In this document: piece after piece, positions 1-9,847 of the stretch
Position numbering within the stretch: the first letter of the stretch is position 1
How the letters are laid out: each line of letters opens with the position of its first letter
Assembly (NCBI GenBank): GCA_001606155.1
Contig: LODT01000039.1
Span: 496,001-560,000 of the forward strand
Reading direction: 5' to 3'
Source: Tieghemostelium lacteum
Lineage: Eukaryota; Evosea; Eumycetozoa; Dictyosteliales; Raperosteliaceae
DNA length: 64,000 nucleotides
The notes under the pieces: model-generated
What the model was told of the DNA's origin: nothing
Databases searched by the model: none
The model's input: the letters and a program-made list of their open reading frames with translations, nothing else
Position numbers and translations under genes: made by a program

Positions 1-736
1 GAACTTGCATATTGAGTTTAGACAAGTACCCACTAAGATAACTACTCTTTAACTTTTTACAACTACTCTTTGGGTCCATTATAAAGTCTCTAAACTCACT
101 CTTATTCTCAATGTAAACTGATAGCAATTGATTCAGTATTTCATTCTTTATCACTGAAAGTCCTGTAAATGTATTTTCTTCTTCTGTTTCTTCTTCATTT
201 TGAATATTACTGAATCCTAATTGAGATAGATCTATTAAAAATCTATTTTGATCAGATGGTGATTTGAATTTAAATTGAATTACGTTATTTTGATTCATCT
301 GATCAATGTATCCAAAGACTCTGGTGAGATTAACTAATTTAGATTGATCATGTACTATATCCTGTTGGAGAAGTTGAAGAAATTCATTTTGGTAGTCTAC
401 TGTAACTATTTGGTTATTACTCTTTAGACTACTGTTGAAATAGAATAATTGAGTATTTGAGGTGGTGTTTAGGTTTTTGGAGAGTTCCCAAGTACCTCTA
501 GAGGTAAGGAATCTATGGTCATCTGTACAAATAATTTCATGACCGTTAATCAAAGTGATCTTTAAAAGTGGTTTACCATAGGATTTTGATGATTTTATAA
601 AATGATTGTATATTCTAGTACTACTAATTTCCATAGTGACAGGATCGACTGTGAGGATCTCGTCTCCATCTTGAATGTCTTTGATTGCAACTTGAGATCC
701 ATCAACAAGTTGAATTAAAGTATCAGGATGCAAACA
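1..736 (-). mobile_element. Intein inside RPC2, N-terminal part (runs off the window)
   Basis: Protein-splicing element inserted in frame after GEA of the conserved PEGEAC motif, where the next host residue would be the nucleophilic Cys of CGL. It begins at a Cys codon (734-736) with a block A-like start ([13 protein letters not shown]), then [15 protein letters not shown] and a block B-like motif with the expected His (CTDDHRFLT, about 520-490). About 245 codons are visible. Two segments resemble worn LAGLIDADG dodecapeptides: [12 protein letters not shown] (about 325-290) and [10 protein letters not shown] (about 43-14). Both lack the canonical acidic D-G pair, so homing activity is doubtful while the splicing start looks intact. 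The C-terminal splice block (HN plus Cys) is outside the window. An RPC2 intein is known from D. discoideum, so this is probably an orthologous or same-site element. Confidence 0.9.
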
Positions 737-2333
737 TGCCTCACCTTCTGGAGTATCACTAGGACATAACATACCCCACTGTGATGGTTGTAACGAACGT
801 GGACCTGCAACTTTTCTAGTTTTTTCAAATTGTGATTGAATTCTAGTCATCATACCCAGACAACTGATATAAGACAATCTGGATAGAACCTGTGAGACAC
901 CAGATCTCTCCATTCTAAAACGTTTCAAATTCCACTGACCACTTGAAATGGCGTGATTGAAACCCTGTGTCAGAGTCTCCGGTCTGATGAGTAATGAGAA
1001 ATCTAAAGGATCAGTTCTATTAGGTTTTGTAATAGACTGGTCTACTGACTTTTTTAATTCGGATAAAAGTTTTTTAAAAAGATCTTCAAAGAGGAGTGAT
1101 ATCAGTTGTCCAGAGAGTTCGATTCTCTTATTACCATAATAGTCTTTATCATCCATTGTGGATTTATCTTTACTTGCCATAATGGTCTTTCTAATCATCA
1201 GTGCTATATAGATGATTTTCAAACGGAAATTATATCTTTTAACAGGAACATGATTCAGAACCACACCAGCAAGGATATCCTTAGCTTCCTCAGACTTTGT
1301 CTTTTTATTCACTGAAAATGGTCGTCTTGCTACTTTTATCTTGTTACCTAAGAACTCTAATGCCTGAGCTTGAGTATGTACGCCATGTCGAGAAGCTTCC
1401 TCAAAAGAAGGTGCAATGGCATTTAGAAACAGTTCATCTGACCCTACCAACTGTGCAACTTCCTGGTCAGTCTCCACACCCATTCCTTTAAGTACAATCA
1501 CAACAGGTATATCCTCACCAAATGTATTGTGTTTTAGATACAGTTTTTCATTTTTCAAAAAAATGTTTGTACGTGATTTACGTTCATGTGTTGAAGAGGT
1601 TACTGTTGCACATGGAAATCCTTTAGTATCCGTCTCTATAATAATACGATTCTTTGACAGTTGTTCATGATTTAAAATAACCTTTTCCACACCTTTAATG
1701 ATAAAGTATCCACCAGGGTCCAAAGGACATTCACCGAGTGCTGCCAATTGTTCATGTGTCTTATTTGCCAAAACACAATTGGAAGATCTCAACATTATAG
1801 GTATTCTTCCAATAATCACATTCTTTTTACCTACAACCAATTTATTCTTTGTGTATTCTAAATTTACATATATCGGTGCTGAATAGGTCATATCCCTAAG
1901 TCTACATTTATTTGGTGTATTTCTAACTGAATCCATATTATCCTCAACTAAACTTGGTTCACCTACATTTATATCTGTAAATCTATAGATTTACATAGAT
2001 AACAAAATGTGTTAATTTCCTAAACTGATACATATATCCTATCAATCCTATAGAATCTACCTACTTTGCAAAGAAAGTTGGATCCATTTCAGTTGTTAAC
2101 TTTTCATTTGCTCTGACAATCTTTTTCATTTCTACATTGACAAAGTAATTAAACGAATCTATATGTTGTTTTACTAAACCTCTACATTTTAGAAATGCAG
2201 GTACTAATTTCCATTTTTCCTCTACTGTTTTAATTTCATCAGTTAATTTATCATTATTAAATAATTCATCCAATGATCCTTTAGGAAATGAATGATTATC
2301 TCTAGAGGGTGGGGGATCATCATTCATTGTCAT
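1..2333 (-). CDS. rpc2: RNA polymerase III second-largest subunit RPC2, N-terminal part, partial at window edge
   Basis: Second-largest catalytic subunit of RNA polymerase III, which transcribes tRNA and 5S rRNA genes in the nucleus. Exon 1 is 2333-2065 and starts at an ATG ([11 protein letters not shown]). An 82 bp intron (1983-2064, GTAGGT...CTATAG) joins it to exon 2, which stays open to base 1. The stretch around residues 35-75 ([28 protein letters not shown]) is typical of the Pol III paralogue rather than RPB2 or RPA2. Further on come [33 protein letters not shown] and SDTPEGEA. After about residue 505 the conserved text stops at GEA and an intein begins, so the rest of RPC2 lies outside the window. 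No damage is seen in the extein portion. Identity is very sure; paralogue choice is sure. Confidence 0.95.
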
Positions 2334-2916
2334 TTTTTGCGATGGATTTTTGGAAATGAAAATTTAAAAAAAAAACTGTTATTTTTGTTGAGTACAAAGA
2401 TCATCATTTACAATCAAATTTTATTATTCCAAATTTATTACAAGTTTTTTATCAAAAATATAATGATATATAGTTAATATAACAATTCTTCCTAAGAAGT
2501 ATTATAACAAATCAATTTGAAGAGTTTTTTTGATATAATCTTAACATATCAAATAGTGATGGTGTATCAGATTACAGAATTGCAAAAATATTTTGAAGGA
2601 ATCAATTTGTTTTTGAGGAATATCATATGAATTAAATAGAGTATTTTTAGATTAACTAGTCTTTTGTTGACTAAATATAAATTTAATAAATTAAAAAATT
2701 AATTCTTAATCATTTTTACTATTCTAAAAGTTACATAGCCTCCATTTCTTATGGATAACATATTACTATTTTCAACCAAATAAACTTATTTATAATAGAT
2801 TTTAAAATAAATTAATTTGCTTCAATGATCATTCTTGTAGTGTAACAAATAATTAAAGTTTATGTAATATATATGTTATTTAAATAGCTTTTTTTTTAGT
2901 GTATTTTACAATTTCG
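2334..2916. other. Spacer: shared upstream region of rpc2 and an F-box-like gene
   Basis: AT-rich spacer between the rpc2 start on the minus strand and the ATG at 2917 on the plus strand, so it must hold both promoters. Oligo-A/T runs lie close to both starts (near 2365 and 2890). No coding frame with recognisable content and no RNA gene is seen. Confidence 0.5.
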
Positions 2917-4629
2917 ATGACCCTCCCAAATCATATAGCACAAAAAATTTTAGAACTTTTCATTAATAAATTAAATGATGTATATTATCTGATTGGATGT
3001 ATAAGAAAACTTACAAGTGTTAGTAGTAGATGGAATAGAGAGATTATACCAAAGTTGGTTATTCATGGATATCCAACTAGTTGTTTAGAATTTAATGAAT
3101 CTAATAACCATGTTATTAGTGATTGGGTAAAGTTAGCAGAGAGATATCAGTTATCGTATCAAGTAGATTTAAAATTTAAAGAGTTTGATGATGGTTTACA
3201 ATATGTAGATTCAATTAAAGATAGAGTAGAGTCATGTGCCATTATTAACACCTATAAAGAAGACTGTGAGAATGTAGCTCATTTTAAAAACCTAAAAAGA
3301 GTAGAACTTGAAAAATACATTACCTATGATCTAAAGATTGATTTGAAACCTATGGATAATGTAAATTGTGAACTCGATCTCTCTGCTATTGAATATCAAG
3401 CTGAATTCGACACTGATGAAGAAGATGAAGAAAATGACCTATCATTCCACATTGATAAACAATCAATGGATGTAATATTCAATCAGAATATCTTTTCAGT
3501 TGTTAAAGTTAACTATAATATAACAATTAATGATATGGTCTTATCTATAGGTAATACAAAATTAACTGATTTGGTATTCGAACAAATGTCTATTAGATGT
3601 GACACATTGTCTCACATCATTGAGAAATCCCAAAATTTAAAGAGAATCAGTTTGTCTAGTATACACGTTGATGATTCTGATAGCTTTGATAGAGTACTAG
3701 ATGAAATGGTGAGGTTAACTCAATTACAGGATATTTCATTTAAACTTAAAGGTAGAGTCACATTCGATAAATTAATATCATTCATAAATGAAACCAAAGC
3801 CAATAACCTGTATTTGGATTTTGGGATAGTTGAAGTTGGATCTAGCCAAAGTGTGATGGAATCTAGTATCAGTAATAACTCAATCCAATCATTTTATTTT
3901 GGTAAAATTACATTTCATCCTATCACTTATGCACCACAGGATTTTACTTTATTTGATATTTGGAAAACTAAATCTAGTCTATGGGAATTGTATATCTCCA
4001 CTACTATTGATATATCCATTCAACTAAGATATATGGTACATGTTGAAAAGGTTACTTTTGTAAATCAAGATGAGTACCAAGACACAAATTCTATTGAAAA
4101 TATCATTCTATTGAATCTTCCAAAACTGAAATATTTTATATTAGAAAAAGGGAAATGTTGTCCAAAGATTAACCCACTATTATCATCTAACAGTTTTATA
4201 TCTATTCTTGATTTACAAAATGGATATTACAATGACTTGATACAGATTCTTAATCATAATCATCCAACTCTAACAACGTTGATTACAAGATATCTATCAT
4301 TTAATTACATGGATAATCTCCAAGACCTCTTTGAATCCATTGCAAATAACAAAACTATACCAAGATTAGCAATCTTAAGATTGGGATTGACTATCCACCA
4401 ATTAGAAAATTATCCAGTCAAATACATCAACCAAATTCTACTTCAAAACAAAACTCTACAATCATTAATCATGGCAACTTTTGATTTTAAACTGGATATT
4501 GACAATTTTGAAAGTGCTCTCTCTAGCAACACTGTAATTCAATATCTCGGGTTATATGTTGATCAAGAATCACTTCACAAAATATCTAAAATATGTAGTT
4601 CTCAAAATGTTGTATTTGTTCAAATCTGA
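2917..4629 (+). CDS. F-box-like leucine-rich repeat protein (dictyostelid family), copy A
   Basis: A 570-residue single-exon protein. The reading frame is open upstream to a GTG, but the first ATG is at 2917 and gives MTLPNHIAQKILELF, matching the family start. The N-terminal about 45 residues (LPNHIAQKIL, then a Trp-Asn pair in SRWNREII) look like a degenerate F-box, the Skp1-binding helix bundle of SCF ubiquitin ligases. The rest is irregular leucine/isoleucine-rich text with recurrent LxxLxL strands and Asn/Asp turns, as in a horseshoe LRR fold, plus an acidic insert (DTDEEDEEND) near residue 170. Five intact relatives and a relic lie in this window. A role as substrate receptor is inference; no ligand can be named. 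It is convergent with copy B. Confidence 0.75.
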   Translation: MTLPNHIAQKILELFINKLNDVYYLIGCIRKLTSVSSRWNREIIPKLVIHGYPTSCLEFNESNNHVISDWVKLAERYQLSYQVDLKFKEFDDGLQYVDSIKDRVESCAIINTYKEDCENVAHFKNLKRVELEKYITYDLKIDLKPMDNVNCELDLSAIEYQAEFDTDEEDEENDLSFHIDKQSMDVIFNQNIFSVVKVNYNITINDMVLSIGNTKLTDLVFEQMSIRCDTLSHIIEKSQNLKRISLSSIHVDDSDSFDRVLDEMVRLTQLQDISFKLKGRVTFDKLISFINETKANNLYLDFGIVEVGSSQSVMESSISNNSIQSFYFGKITFHPITYAPQDFTLFDIWKTKSSLWELYISTTIDISIQLRYMVHVEKVTFVNQDEYQDTNSIENIILLNLPKLKYFILEKGKCCPKINPLLSSNSFISILDLQNGYYNDLIQILNHNHPTLTTLITRYLSFNYMDNLQDLFESIANNKTIPRLAILRLGLTIHQLENYPVKYINQILLQNKTLQSLIMATFDFKLDIDNFESALSSNTVIQYLGLYVDQESLHKISKICSSQNVVFVQI

Positions 4630-5075
4630 TTTGTTGATATTTTATAATTTGAAAATCAAACCTCCTCATTTAATGCTCAATATGATCTTTAAAACTATCA
4701 ACAATAAACTATTTGGTGTAATCTATAAAATTATAAATTAAATAAATTTAGTTTTATTTATAACTGTTTTTTTTTTATTATTTCTTTTTGTTTTTGTTGG
4801 TGACGTCACCTAAGGCATCATAGGTTATGATATAGTATTGATAGAGGTATCTATCATTGGTTATATTGTGAGGATTGTAAAGTTTTTGTATTGAATGCAG
4901 AAAATTAAATACTGGAATATTTAATTTTTAGAGTATATTGGAGATAAACTCCATTTGTAAAAATGTTTTTTCTTATCAATAACATTCATAATTCATAATT
5001 ATTTAGATTTAGAAATTCATTTTGACATAAAGTTTATACAATAACATCTAAAGTGTAATTAATAATATTTTAAAA
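4630..5075. other. Spacer between convergent F-box-like genes A and B
   Basis: AT-rich region between two gene 3' ends. It contains a perfect 12-bp palindrome (GGTGACGTCACC, 4799-4810) with a CRE-like core, out of place in a region that should hold only 3' sequences. No gene is recognised. Confidence 0.4.
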
Positions 5076-6758
5076 TTAAAATTGATTTATATCATGTTTT
5101 AATAAAAGTTGATGAATTTCTTTTAACCAATCAACAATGTAGAGTGATATTATTGTTCTATTGTCTTTTAGAATATTTTCAAATCTTGTAATGTCAAAGG
5201 GTATTGACATAAAACCATCAAGTGGTATACAAACAAATCTTAGTCTTTTTAATACTTTGTTTTTTTCTATTACATTAAATAAAGAATTAATGTAGCTCTC
5301 AAAAGAGATATTTTCGATGTGCAAGTGTTGAAATACATGAAATTCCTGTAGAGTTGTTGATAGGGATAGGAAATAAAGTAGTTCCTGGATTGGTTGTGCA
5401 AATGAATAAACTTTATATTGAATCAATCCCTGAATAGAAATTCTCTCTAAGGTTTCACTATGTTGCAGCAAATAAGTTACATTTATGATATCAATTTCGT
5501 GTATTGTAAGTGATGTAATATATTTATTCGAGCCCAGTGACATAAATATTGGAGTGAAAGAGAATTTTTGGTAATTTGAAACAATCTCTAACTCCTTTAG
5601 TTTTTTTAGAGTTGAATTTATGATCGTACATAGAAACTCTGGTAAAGATGAATAGAAATAGAGATACTCTAGATTACTTTCACTGTCTATATTGAATTTA
5701 TGGTTATCTAGATGGAGAAAATATTCAGAGGTCGATAGTCTTGTGAGTGTTCGATAGTCACTCCAAATAGATAGGAAGTTGAATGATTCTGATACTTCTC
5801 CTGATAAGTTCAAGTCTGTAATGGTGGTATTAGTTATCTTTAAATCCCTCCAATTTTCAAGAACTGTAAAAATACCAATTGACACTGTGACTACTTGTAA
5901 CTTTGGAGCATTCAGAATTAATACTAAATCCTCTAGATCAAGTGTCACAAAATCATCTTCAATTTTCAAAACGGTGAGTTGATGGTATACAGATGATTTA
6001 GGTAGTGCTTTTGCAATGATTATTGAAGAACTCTGACTACACCCAAGTTTTTCTAAATGTAATTGGTGATTGAGTAATTGGATTATACCTTCTTCAGTTG
6101 TATTATGATTGAACGACAAGTGTAATTCTTTAAGTGTTCCAAATGTTGAATATTCACATTTACCCAAATCATAATGAGGTACATTCAATCTCAATTCATT
6201 CAAAGGTTTTGAAAGAATAGAATTAAAATAAGTTTTTACATCATGGATGAAATTTGGGGATATGTCGATATTGATTTTAACATTTCTAGATGAATGACTT
6301 TGTTGATAATCTTCTATATCAAAATCATCAAAGTAATTATTTTCTCCCTCACCGATTTGTTGAACTTCTTCGAAACTATAATCAAATGATCCTTGACTAG
6401 ATAGTTGAATAGTATCTAAATTCTTGTACATTTCAATTTCTTTACGATTTAATTTACTAGTAAAGAATGTGGTTACCTTATCAGGATATGGGAACACTCT
6501 TTGAAAATCTTCACCAGTTGTTAGGATCACAGTGTAGTTGATGTCAAATCTATTTAATAAGTTTAACAAATGTTTATCATAACCACTCATTTCAAATGCC
6601 ATTTGTTTTTTACAGGTTAATTTAGAAATGACCTTTTGGTTTACCTCTTTAGATATTAATGTTAACTTTTTTAAAATATGTTTTATCCAAACCCCATGAT
6701 CACTAATATTTAATATACAATCAAATATTTTAACTAAAATGAAGTGTGGGATAGCCAT
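5076..6758 (-). CDS. F-box-like leucine-rich repeat protein, copy B
   Basis: A 560-residue single-exon protein starting at ATG 6758 (MAIPHFILVKIFDCIL). The N-terminus follows the family plan of a hydrophobic F-box-like helix, a spacer, then LTLISKEVNQKVISKL, in which the usual Trp of the WN pair is replaced by Val. The body is leucine-rich with LRR-like spacing (LNELRLNV, LKELHLSF, LEKLGC). An acidic patch sits near residues 135-150. It is divergent from the Arb2-domain gene with only 218 bp between starts. It belongs to the same family as the entries at 2917, 9848, 16203, 27192 and 28940 but is strongly diverged from them. A substrate-receptor function in an SCF-type ligase is inferred only. 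Confidence 0.72.
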   Translation of the reverse strand: MAIPHFILVKIFDCILNISDHGVWIKHILKKLTLISKEVNQKVISKLTCKKQMAFEMSGYDKHLLNLLNRFDINYTVILTTGEDFQRVFPYPDKVTTFFTSKLNRKEIEMYKNLDTIQLSSQGSFDYSFEEVQQIGEGENNYFDDFDIEDYQQSHSSRNVKINIDISPNFIHDVKTYFNSILSKPLNELRLNVPHYDLGKCEYSTFGTLKELHLSFNHNTTEEGIIQLLNHQLHLEKLGCSQSSSIIIAKALPKSSVYHQLTVLKIEDDFVTLDLEDLVLILNAPKLQVVTVSIGIFTVLENWRDLKITNTTITDLNLSGEVSESFNFLSIWSDYRTLTRLSTSEYFLHLDNHKFNIDSESNLEYLYFYSSLPEFLCTIINSTLKKLKELEIVSNYQKFSFTPIFMSLGSNKYITSLTIHEIDIINVTYLLQHSETLERISIQGLIQYKVYSFAQPIQELLYFLSLSTTLQEFHVFQHLHIENISFESYINSLFNVIEKNKVLKRLRFVCIPLDGFMSIPFDITRFENILKDNRTIISLYIVDWLKEIHQLLLKHDINQF

Positions 6759-6976
6759 CTTTAGGGTCTTATAAAAATAAAATAAAAATCATCATTTTTT
6801 TTTGGACCAATTTTATAAATAATTTCCAAAATATATATAACACACAAAAAAAGGGTTGTGTTTTCAATTATTTTTAAAAAAAAATAGTAAAAGGAAATTG
6901 AATTTTATTATAATTTATAACTTTTTTAATGAAATTCATTAAAAATTAAGTTAATTGGTCTAAATACGATGAACAT

Positions 6977-8131
6977 ATGAATGAAATAAAATTTTTATTT
7001 TTAAATTTAATTTTTTTAATTTTGCTATTGTTGATATTCAACAGTGACCACTACTACCAAATAACAATGTCAAATAAAAGTAATAATAATAATGAAGAGA
7101 AAAAGAGTGAACAAGAAGTTGAAAAGTTTCAAAAAGATTTAGATAGTGCAATGACAAAGAGATTTTATAGTAGCGATACATCATCAACTGATAAATCAAA
7201 AGAGGAAAAGAATAACAATGATTTTCTAAAATACAAGTCATTGAGAGAATTTGGATATGCCTATAATGACAATGGGGAATTGAGATCTCTGGAAAATGGT
7301 GAGAAATTTAAATTTATAAATCAGGACCACTATGATAGATTTGGTTATTTTGTAGTAAGAGAGATTCAAAATAAAATGTTAGACAAGACAAAATATAAGA
7401 TGCGCGAAGTTAAGATACCTTTGGATTCAGAGGATCCTTATAAAGGTAATATATTCGTATCAGAGGATTTCGAGCAAAATACAGGTACTTTGGTTATGGT
7501 AATATGTGGAAGTGGTCAAGTTAAAGCAGGTCAATGGGCAAGATCAGTTTGTATCAATGACAATCTAGATAATGGTTCTATTCTACCTTATTTGGAGAAA
7601 TTTAATCAATTGAATTACTCTTCTATTGTTTTGAATCCAAATAACAATTACTATGAAGTTCCTTTAGAGTTAGCTGACGACGATCCAACTCTACCTAAAG
7701 AACTTCCAAAACAGAGACAAGCAATCAAAGGTTCAGAATCACCTTTGAAACATCTCTTTTATATATTTGATAATATCATTAGTAAATCACCTGCAAAGAA
7801 ATTCATAATTATAGCTCACAGTTATGGAGGTGTCATTACCAGTGAGCTATTAGACCAAAGAACAGATAAACTAAAAGACAAACTCAAATTAATAGCTCTT
7901 ACAGATTCAGTTCACAGTCTCAGTAAAAAAACTACTGATTACACCAGAACTTTCTTTGACAATAGTAAAAAAACCAGAAATTGGGTACGTTCTGATGAAC
8001 CTCTTGGACAGGATCTAGGATATTCTAAAATCCAGGGTTGTCAATTGTATTCTTCAGGTCATACAGTTCATGAATTCACAAGCGGTTTTTGTAAATCCAA
8101 TCTTTTTGAATTTATAACAGAAAATAAATGA
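6977..8131 (+). CDS. Arb2-domain protein (FAM172A/ARB2A homologue)
   Basis: An alpha/beta-hydrolase-like Arb2-domain protein. Animal ARB2A (FAM172A) is a nuclear co-transcriptional and splicing regulator, and fission yeast Arb2 belongs to an Argonaute chaperone complex. The match runs along the whole length: SLREFGYAYNDNGELR (about residue 90), ICGSGQVKAGQWARSV (about 178), an IVLNPNNNYYEV strand, the nucleophile-elbow motif IIAHSYGGV (about 280), LTDSVHS (about 312) and W-V-x-S-x-EPLG. Ser-His elements are present, but catalysis is unproven in the family. The ATG at 6977 adds a very hydrophobic segment (LNLIFLILLLLIF) resembling a signal sequence; the next ATG at 7067 (MSNKSNNNN) would give a soluble 354-residue protein. 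Which start is used is undecided. Confidence 0.88.
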   Translation: MNEIKFLFLNLIFLILLLLIFNSDHYYQITMSNKSNNNNEEKKSEQEVEKFQKDLDSAMTKRFYSSDTSSTDKSKEEKNNNDFLKYKSLREFGYAYNDNGELRSLENGEKFKFINQDHYDRFGYFVVREIQNKMLDKTKYKMREVKIPLDSEDPYKGNIFVSEDFEQNTGTLVMVICGSGQVKAGQWARSVCINDNLDNGSILPYLEKFNQLNYSSIVLNPNNNYYEVPLELADDDPTLPKELPKQRQAIKGSESPLKHLFYIFDNIISKSPAKKFIIIAHSYGGVITSELLDQRTDKLKDKLKLIALTDSVHSLSKKTTDYTRTFFDNSKKTRNWVRSDEPLGQDLGYSKIQGCQLYSSGHTVHEFTSGFCKSNLFEFITENK

Positions 8132-8241
8132 GTTAGATCTCATTATTAAATATTTGTATGTATTGACTGTTCTTATTTTTTTAGTGGGAAAAAATTTAAA
8201 GTCTCCTTTTTAAAAATTTTGCACGAATCCAATTTAAATGG

Positions 8242-9819
8242 ATGGAAAAACTAGAGCTAGAAGAAATTCCAAAACCTCCTTTGCCTCCTGAACCCGATGA
8301 GTGCTGTGGCAGTGGATGTATACGATGTGTTTATGACTTATATGAAGAGCAGATGGAGAAATACGAATTTCTAAAGTCACAAATAGAAATGAGAAATAAC
8401 TTAAAACTATTAAAGTTTAATGAAGAAAATGAATTCACTATCTTAGATACAACTGAATCTAATACAATAGAGAATAATAATAATGTTAGTAACTTTCAAT
8501 TAGTAATTATATATAATGAGAAATCAGATAGTAATAATTGTAATATAAATACTCTATTGGATAATAACAATATGAAAATTGGTAATATAAGTTCATTTAG
8601 AGTACTTACTAGTGTAGAGTCACCTTCTAGAGCGTATTTCTTGGATATAAAGTCAAATAGTGAGATACAGTATCAACCAGGAGACTATGTTTCTATTATT
8701 GTTCCAACTGATCCTAGTGATCTATCGAAACTATTTCAAAGATTATCTTTAGACTCACAACAAGAGATTAAAGTTAAATTTGAAAGTTCTGATGGTCAAG
8801 GTATACATATTAAAGAGACACTCGGTCATCTTCCTAGAGATAACTTTGAAACTTTATATAACCTATTTAAATGGACTGTGGATTGTATGTTTATACCACA
8901 GCCATTCATTCTAAAGGTAATGGCTACCTATTGTCAGAGTCCAGATGATAAAAAGAAACTGGAGTTTCTTGCATCAGATGGTGGTCTGTCATTATATAAA
9001 GAGACTATTGAACAACATGAAATACCATTTCTAAAGTTATTGATGAAATTTAAGAGTTGTCAAATACCACTAGAAGAGATACTACTGTATCTACCTCCTA
9101 AAGTACCTAGAAAGTATTCTATATCATCTTCACCGTTGGCATCTGGACTATATCATTTTCACATAACATTTACATTGTTAAAAAAAGATAATGACAAATA
9201 CGGTATTTGTACTTATTGGATGCACAAACAGATTGAATATTTTGAAAAGGAAAGTCATGAACATTTGGAATCATTTAGATTTCAAATTGAACAATCAAAA
9301 GGATTTGAACTACCAGATAGTCTTTCAACACCTATAGTTCTAATAGCAACAGGTACTGGCATAGCTCCTTTTTTTTCATTTCTGTTGCATCGTAAATCAC
9401 TGATTGAACAACAACAGAAACAAGGAACACACAATCCAAAATCAGTAGGAGAATGTTGGTTATTTTTTGGATGTAAAAGAAAGAATTGGGATCATTTGTA
9501 TCAACATGAACTTGGAGAACTACAAAATCAAGGTATAATTTCACGTTTGATTGTGTCTTACTCTCAATCAGTTGACAGTACTAATAGGAAATATATAAAC
9601 CTACATTTAGAGGACTATTCAGAGACCATCTATAAACTAATAACTTTACAAAATGGTGTACTATACATTTGCGGCAATTCCAATAAAATTGGAAAATCAA
9701 GTAGGGAATCACTAATCAATATCATCAAAAAGGAATCAAAATGCACCGAACAACTAGCAATCCATCAATTGAATAATTGGAAATTAAATAAGCAATACAA
9801 GTGTGACCTTTGGTCCTAA
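8242..9819 (+). CDS. Oxidored-like / FAD-NADPH reductase fusion (P450-reductase type, no FMN domain)
   Basis: A 525-residue flavoprotein reductase. Residues 10-50 form an oxidoreductase-like N-terminal domain with a proline run and cysteine cluster (DECCGSGCIRCVYDLY). Residues about 110-525 are the FAD/NADPH half of diflavin reductases: YQPGDYVSI, PRKYSISSSP (about 287, FAD phosphate binding), GICTYWMHKQ, ATGTGIAPFFSFL (about 368, NADPH), LFFGCKRKNWDHLYQ and the C-terminal CDLWS whose Trp stacks on FAD in cytochrome P450 reductase. The flavodoxin (FMN) domain usually N-terminal to this half is absent. It should take electrons from NADPH to FAD; the acceptor is unknown. An ATG at 8238 lies 4 bases upstream in another frame and may lower initiation. 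It is convergent with copy C, 28 bp apart. Confidence 0.88.
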   Translation: MEKLELEEIPKPPLPPEPDECCGSGCIRCVYDLYEEQMEKYEFLKSQIEMRNNLKLLKFNEENEFTILDTTESNTIENNNNVSNFQLVIIYNEKSDSNNCNINTLLDNNNMKIGNISSFRVLTSVESPSRAYFLDIKSNSEIQYQPGDYVSIIVPTDPSDLSKLFQRLSLDSQQEIKVKFESSDGQGIHIKETLGHLPRDNFETLYNLFKWTVDCMFIPQPFILKVMATYCQSPDDKKKLEFLASDGGLSLYKETIEQHEIPFLKLLMKFKSCQIPLEEILLYLPPKVPRKYSISSSPLASGLYHFHITFTLLKKDNDKYGICTYWMHKQIEYFEKESHEHLESFRFQIEQSKGFELPDSLSTPIVLIATGTGIAPFFSFLLHRKSLIEQQQKQGTHNPKSVGECWLFFGCKRKNWDHLYQHELGELQNQGIISRLIVSYSQSVDSTNRKYINLHLEDYSETIYKLITLQNGVLYICGNSNKIGKSSRESLINIIKKESKCTEQLAIHQLNNWKLNKQYKCDLWS

Positions 9820-9847
9820 CTTTTATTAGTAAAATCATTTGGCTTAC

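Noticed and set aside
957-1886. Several short plus-strand frames opposite rpc2
   Set aside because: They are antisense shadows of the highly conserved RPC2 exon and have no family content.
2899-2916. Extended start for copy A beginning with GTG
   Set aside because: GTG is not a usual nuclear start; the ATG at 2917 matches the family N-terminus. The same reasoning moved starts at 18002, 30616, 26524, 30822, 57491, 61324 and 14016.
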